A DNA stretch of 5,895 bases, taken from assembly GCA_021297975.1 (NCBI GenBank), contig JAJTHO010000026.1:1-5895 (forward strand). The letters run 5' to 3'. This DNA comes from Alphaproteobacteria bacterium (GTDB taxonomy: Bacteria > Pseudomonadota > Alphaproteobacteria > JAJTHO01). Positions 4,816 to 5,895 of the stretch are shown one piece after another (the first letter of the stretch is position 1; the number at the start of each line of letters is the position of its first letter). Under the pieces are notes generated by a model that was not told where the DNA came from, made no database searches, and worked only from the letters and a program-made list of their open reading frames with translations. The position numbers and the translations under genes are program-made.

Positions 4816-4846
4816 AAAATAGATTCTATTTTCTGGCATAACGCAA
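4816..4846 (-). promoter_or_regulatory. Candidate promoter and 17-bp palindromic operator of the mini-chemoreceptor operon
   Basis: AAAATAGAATCTATTTT (minus strand, 4832-4816) is a perfect inverted repeat with 8-bp arms around one central base. It lies 13-30 nt before the start codon and ends 2 nt from the AAGG ribosome site (4813-4810). A possible promoter, TTGCGT (4846-4841), 17 nt, TCTATT (4823-4818), would place the -10 inside the palindrome. This suits a repressor site. The palindrome is certain as sequence; the promoter and its regulator are inferred. Confidence 0.5.
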
Positions 4847-4898
4847 AAGGGTAAAAATAGTATTAAACGTCCGGCGAACATATATAGTGGGTTGCGAT

Positions 4899-4927
4899 AA
4901 AAAAAGCCCGCCGTGTGGCGGGCTTTT
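4899..4927 (-). terminator. Rho-independent terminator of the phasin gene
   Basis: On the minus strand, AAAAGCCCGCC (4927-4917) pairs perfectly with GGCGGGCTTTT (4912-4902) around the loop ACAC. A 7-nt T-run (4905-4899) overlaps the end of the stem. It begins 20 bp after the phasin stop codon. It separates the phasin transcript from the mini-chemoreceptor operon downstream. Confidence 0.95.
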
Positions 4928-4947
4928 CAAAGAAGTAGTAAGGCCTA

Positions 4948-5499
4948 TTAGGCAGCTTTTTTAACAGCCGCTTCAACAGCCGAGTTAAAATGGCTTTGCA
5001 GGGGAGCAAACGCCTTGTTGGCGGCTTCCATGCTCACTTGGCTCAGTTTTGTGCCATTGTTAATCATTTGGTCGATATTGTCTTTTACCAGTGTTGACTG
5101 AATGTCAAAAGCTTCCTGAGCGTTTTTCACGGCCAAGAGTTGTTTCGCTGCCGCCACGTTGGCTTCAAACATGCTTTGGCTGAGTTGCAGGCCGAGCTTG
5201 CTGATTTGATCCATCGATTGAACAAGGCTGTTGAAAGCAGAAATGCTGCTCTCGATTGCTTGCTTGCCAAACGCGCTGGCATCTTCGTAGTTGTTGGTCA
5301 TGGTTTTGATTGCCTCTTGTGAGTTTTGTTTCATGTTGCCGCTGAACTGGGTCATACCCTGCGTCAGCGATTTGAAGTTGTTAGCAATAGACGATTCAAT
5401 GGCGTTAACCACTGGCTCAACGGCGCGAGCCGCTGCAGCGGACACGTTGCTGGCAACGGTGTTCTGGTTGTTTGCCGATTTGGTGCGGGCGGTGCTCAT
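4948..5499 (-). CDS. phaP: Phasin family protein (polyhydroxyalkanoate granule surface)
   Basis: A 183-residue phasin of the Phasin_2 kind, a small amphipathic protein that coats polyhydroxybutyrate granules and limits their coalescence. The N-terminus (1-40) is polar and alanine-rich. Residues about 41-120 are predicted helix rich in Q, S, N and M (for example NSLVQSMDQISKLGLQLSQS, 90-109). The family core is FEANVAAAKQLLAVKNAQEA (111-130) and FDIQSTLVKDNIDQMINNGT (131-150), then LSQVSMEAANKAFAPLQ. The C-terminus is the alanine/lysine-rich EAAVKKAA. No cysteine and no membrane span is present. The start ATG at 5499 has AAGGA 7 nt upstream; the ATG at 5506 is out of frame. It stands alone between its own operator-rich promoter and a strong terminator. 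The symbol follows common use for such proteins. Confidence 0.92.
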   Translation of the reverse strand: MSTARTKSANNQNTVASNVSAAAARAVEPVVNAIESSIANNFKSLTQGMTQFSGNMKQNSQEAIKTMTNNYEDASAFGKQAIESSISAFNSLVQSMDQISKLGLQLSQSMFEANVAAAKQLLAVKNAQEAFDIQSTLVKDNIDQMINNGTKLSQVSMEAANKAFAPLQSHFNSAVEAAVKKAA

Positions 5500-5530
5500 G
5501 ATGCATTCCTTTAATGTTTGCGTTAACAGT

Positions 5531-5549
5531 TATGTTGCAGTGCAACATA
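5531..5549. promoter_or_regulatory. Palindromic operator TATGTTGCAGTGCAACATA (site 1, downstream)
   Basis: A perfect inverted repeat with 9-bp arms around one base, in the phasin leader region just after the predicted transcription start. Its core TTGCnnnGCAA resembles the TGC-rich, CTGCN3GCAG-like operators described for PhaR, the repressor that controls phasin genes in alphaproteobacteria. A nearly identical 13-bp core recurs at 5600-5612. Repression of the phasin gene until granules form is the expected role; the regulator is not in the window. Confidence 0.65.
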
Positions 5550-5561
5550 GCCGTTATCTAT

Positions 5562-5590
5562 GTATTTAATGAATACATGGTAAACGTCAA
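5562..5590 (-). promoter_or_regulatory. Candidate phasin promoter
   Basis: Minus strand: TTGACG (5590-5585), a 17-nt spacer, then AAATAC (5567-5562). This would start RNA near 5555, about 55 nt before the phasin ATG. The -35 is good (5 of 6) and the -10 weak. An inverted repeat, ATGTATT/AATACAT (5560-5566 and 5572-5578, 5-bp spacer), covers the -10. Two TGCA-type sites lie on either side. Confidence 0.5.
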
Positions 5591-5599
5591 GGTCTTTTT

Positions 5600-5612
5600 T
5601 GTTGCAGCGCAA
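5600..5612. promoter_or_regulatory. Second TGCA-type operator copy (site 2, upstream of the phasin -35)
   Basis: TGTTGCAGCGCAA matches the core of site 1, TGTTGCAGTGCAA (5533-5545), at 12 of 13 positions and in the same orientation, 67 bp away. It lies about 10 bp upstream of the candidate -35, so the two copies bracket the promoter. Such bracketing fits cooperative binding of one regulator. Confidence 0.55.
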
Positions 5613-5643
5613 TAAAACTTATTAGAAACACCTTACACAAGGC

Positions 5644-5895
5644 TTACGCCGCATTCAAGATAGAACTGTCGAGACCCAATTTCGCCAAATAGTTGGATAA
5701 ATTGCCTTTCACCCGCTCTAACCCAGCCATATCGCGGGATTCACAGCGCGCCACCAGAACATCTTGCGTGTTGGACGCACGCAGCAACCACCAACCATCA
5801 GTTGTATTGACGCGCACACCGTCCACCGTGCTGAAGACTGCTTTATCTTTTTCTAAAAGCGGGCGAATTTCTTCTATCACCGCGAATTTTCGCGC
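5644..5895 (-). CDS. Phosphomannomutase/phosphoglucomutase, C-terminal fragment (5' end beyond window)
   Basis: The last 83 codons of an alpha-D-phosphohexomutase, which interconverts mannose (or glucose) 6- and 1-phosphates for nucleotide-sugar and envelope polysaccharide synthesis. The visible frame runs ARKFAVIEEIRPLLEKDKAV to the stop at 5646-5644. It includes FSTVDGVRVNTTDGWWLLRA and SNTQDVLVARCES: the domain-4 signature with the RASNT phosphate-binding loop that holds the substrate phosphate. The end, GLERVKGNLSNYLAKLGLD, is typical of alphaproteobacterial enzymes. The frame is continuous with the window edge; the GTG at 5880 is an internal valine, not a start. The catalytic serine, the metal-binding loop and the sugar-specificity loop lie outside the window. 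Mannose versus glucose preference, and hence the symbol, cannot be settled. Confidence 0.93.
   Translation of the reverse strand, partial: ARKFAVIEEIRPLLEKDKAVFSTVDGVRVNTTDGWWLLRASNTQDVLVARCESRDMAGLERVKGNLSNYLAKLGLDSSILNAA

Noticed and set aside
4803..4898. Possible lost N-terminus or frameshift of the first chemoreceptor-like gene
   Set aside because: An in-frame stop lies at 4814-4812, the upstream stretch is a promoter-like A/T-rich spacer after a terminator, and no receptor-like residues were seen there. The paralogue has the same short N-terminus.
5629..5646. Terminator after the phosphomannomutase gene
   Set aside because: Only a 4-bp CCTT/AAGG stem is visible just after the stop, and the T-content behind it is low. 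This is too weak to call.

Overview
The window reads as a chromosomal segment of a moderate-GC alphaproteobacterium. The evidence is the set of proteins: a Phasin_2-type polyhydroxyalkanoate granule protein, an alphaproteobacterial-style phosphomannomutase C-terminus, and NusG/L11/L1/SecE sequences of proteobacterial type. The genus cannot be read from the sequence. Every gene I can support lies on the minus strand, so transcription runs from high to low coordinates; the plus strand carries only shadow frames.

In transcription order: (1) the last 83 codons of a phosphomannomutase/phosphoglucomutase (5644-5895). (2) A 144-bp intergenic region with a candidate promoter flanked by two near-identical TGCA-type operator sites, then a phasin gene (4948-5499) ending at a strong intrinsic terminator (4899-4927). 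(3) A two-gene operon (4802 to 2742) of soluble, paralogous proteins. Each has a very short methyl-accepting-chemotaxis signalling hairpin at the N-terminus and a Cache-like sensor region at the C-terminus. A 17-bp perfect palindrome precedes the operon. (4) tRNA-Gly(TCC) and tRNA-Trp(CCA), both with encoded CCA, followed by secE and nusG. (5) A type II toxin-antitoxin module (AbrB-fold antitoxin plus PIN-domain toxin, 819-1453), wedged between nusG and rplK. (6) rplK and the first 98 codons of rplA.

The tRNA-Trp/secE/nusG/rplK/rplA order is one of the most conserved gene strings in bacteria, so the toxin-antitoxin insertion stands out. The module sits immediately upstream of what looks like the separate promoter of the L11 operon (perfect TTGACA at 809-814). 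It carries its own promoter with an extended -10 placed so that the antitoxin mRNA would start at its ATG, i.e. be leaderless. An inverted repeat overlapping the -35 is a likely autoregulatory operator.

The second unusual region is the tandem pair of miniature chemoreceptor-like proteins. They keep the receptor tip but have no membrane segment, no room for methylation helices, and the sensor placed after the signalling domain. The phasin promoter is the third point of interest, because its paired TTGC(A/G)CTGCAACA sites look like operators for a PhaR-type regulator of polyhydroxybutyrate storage.
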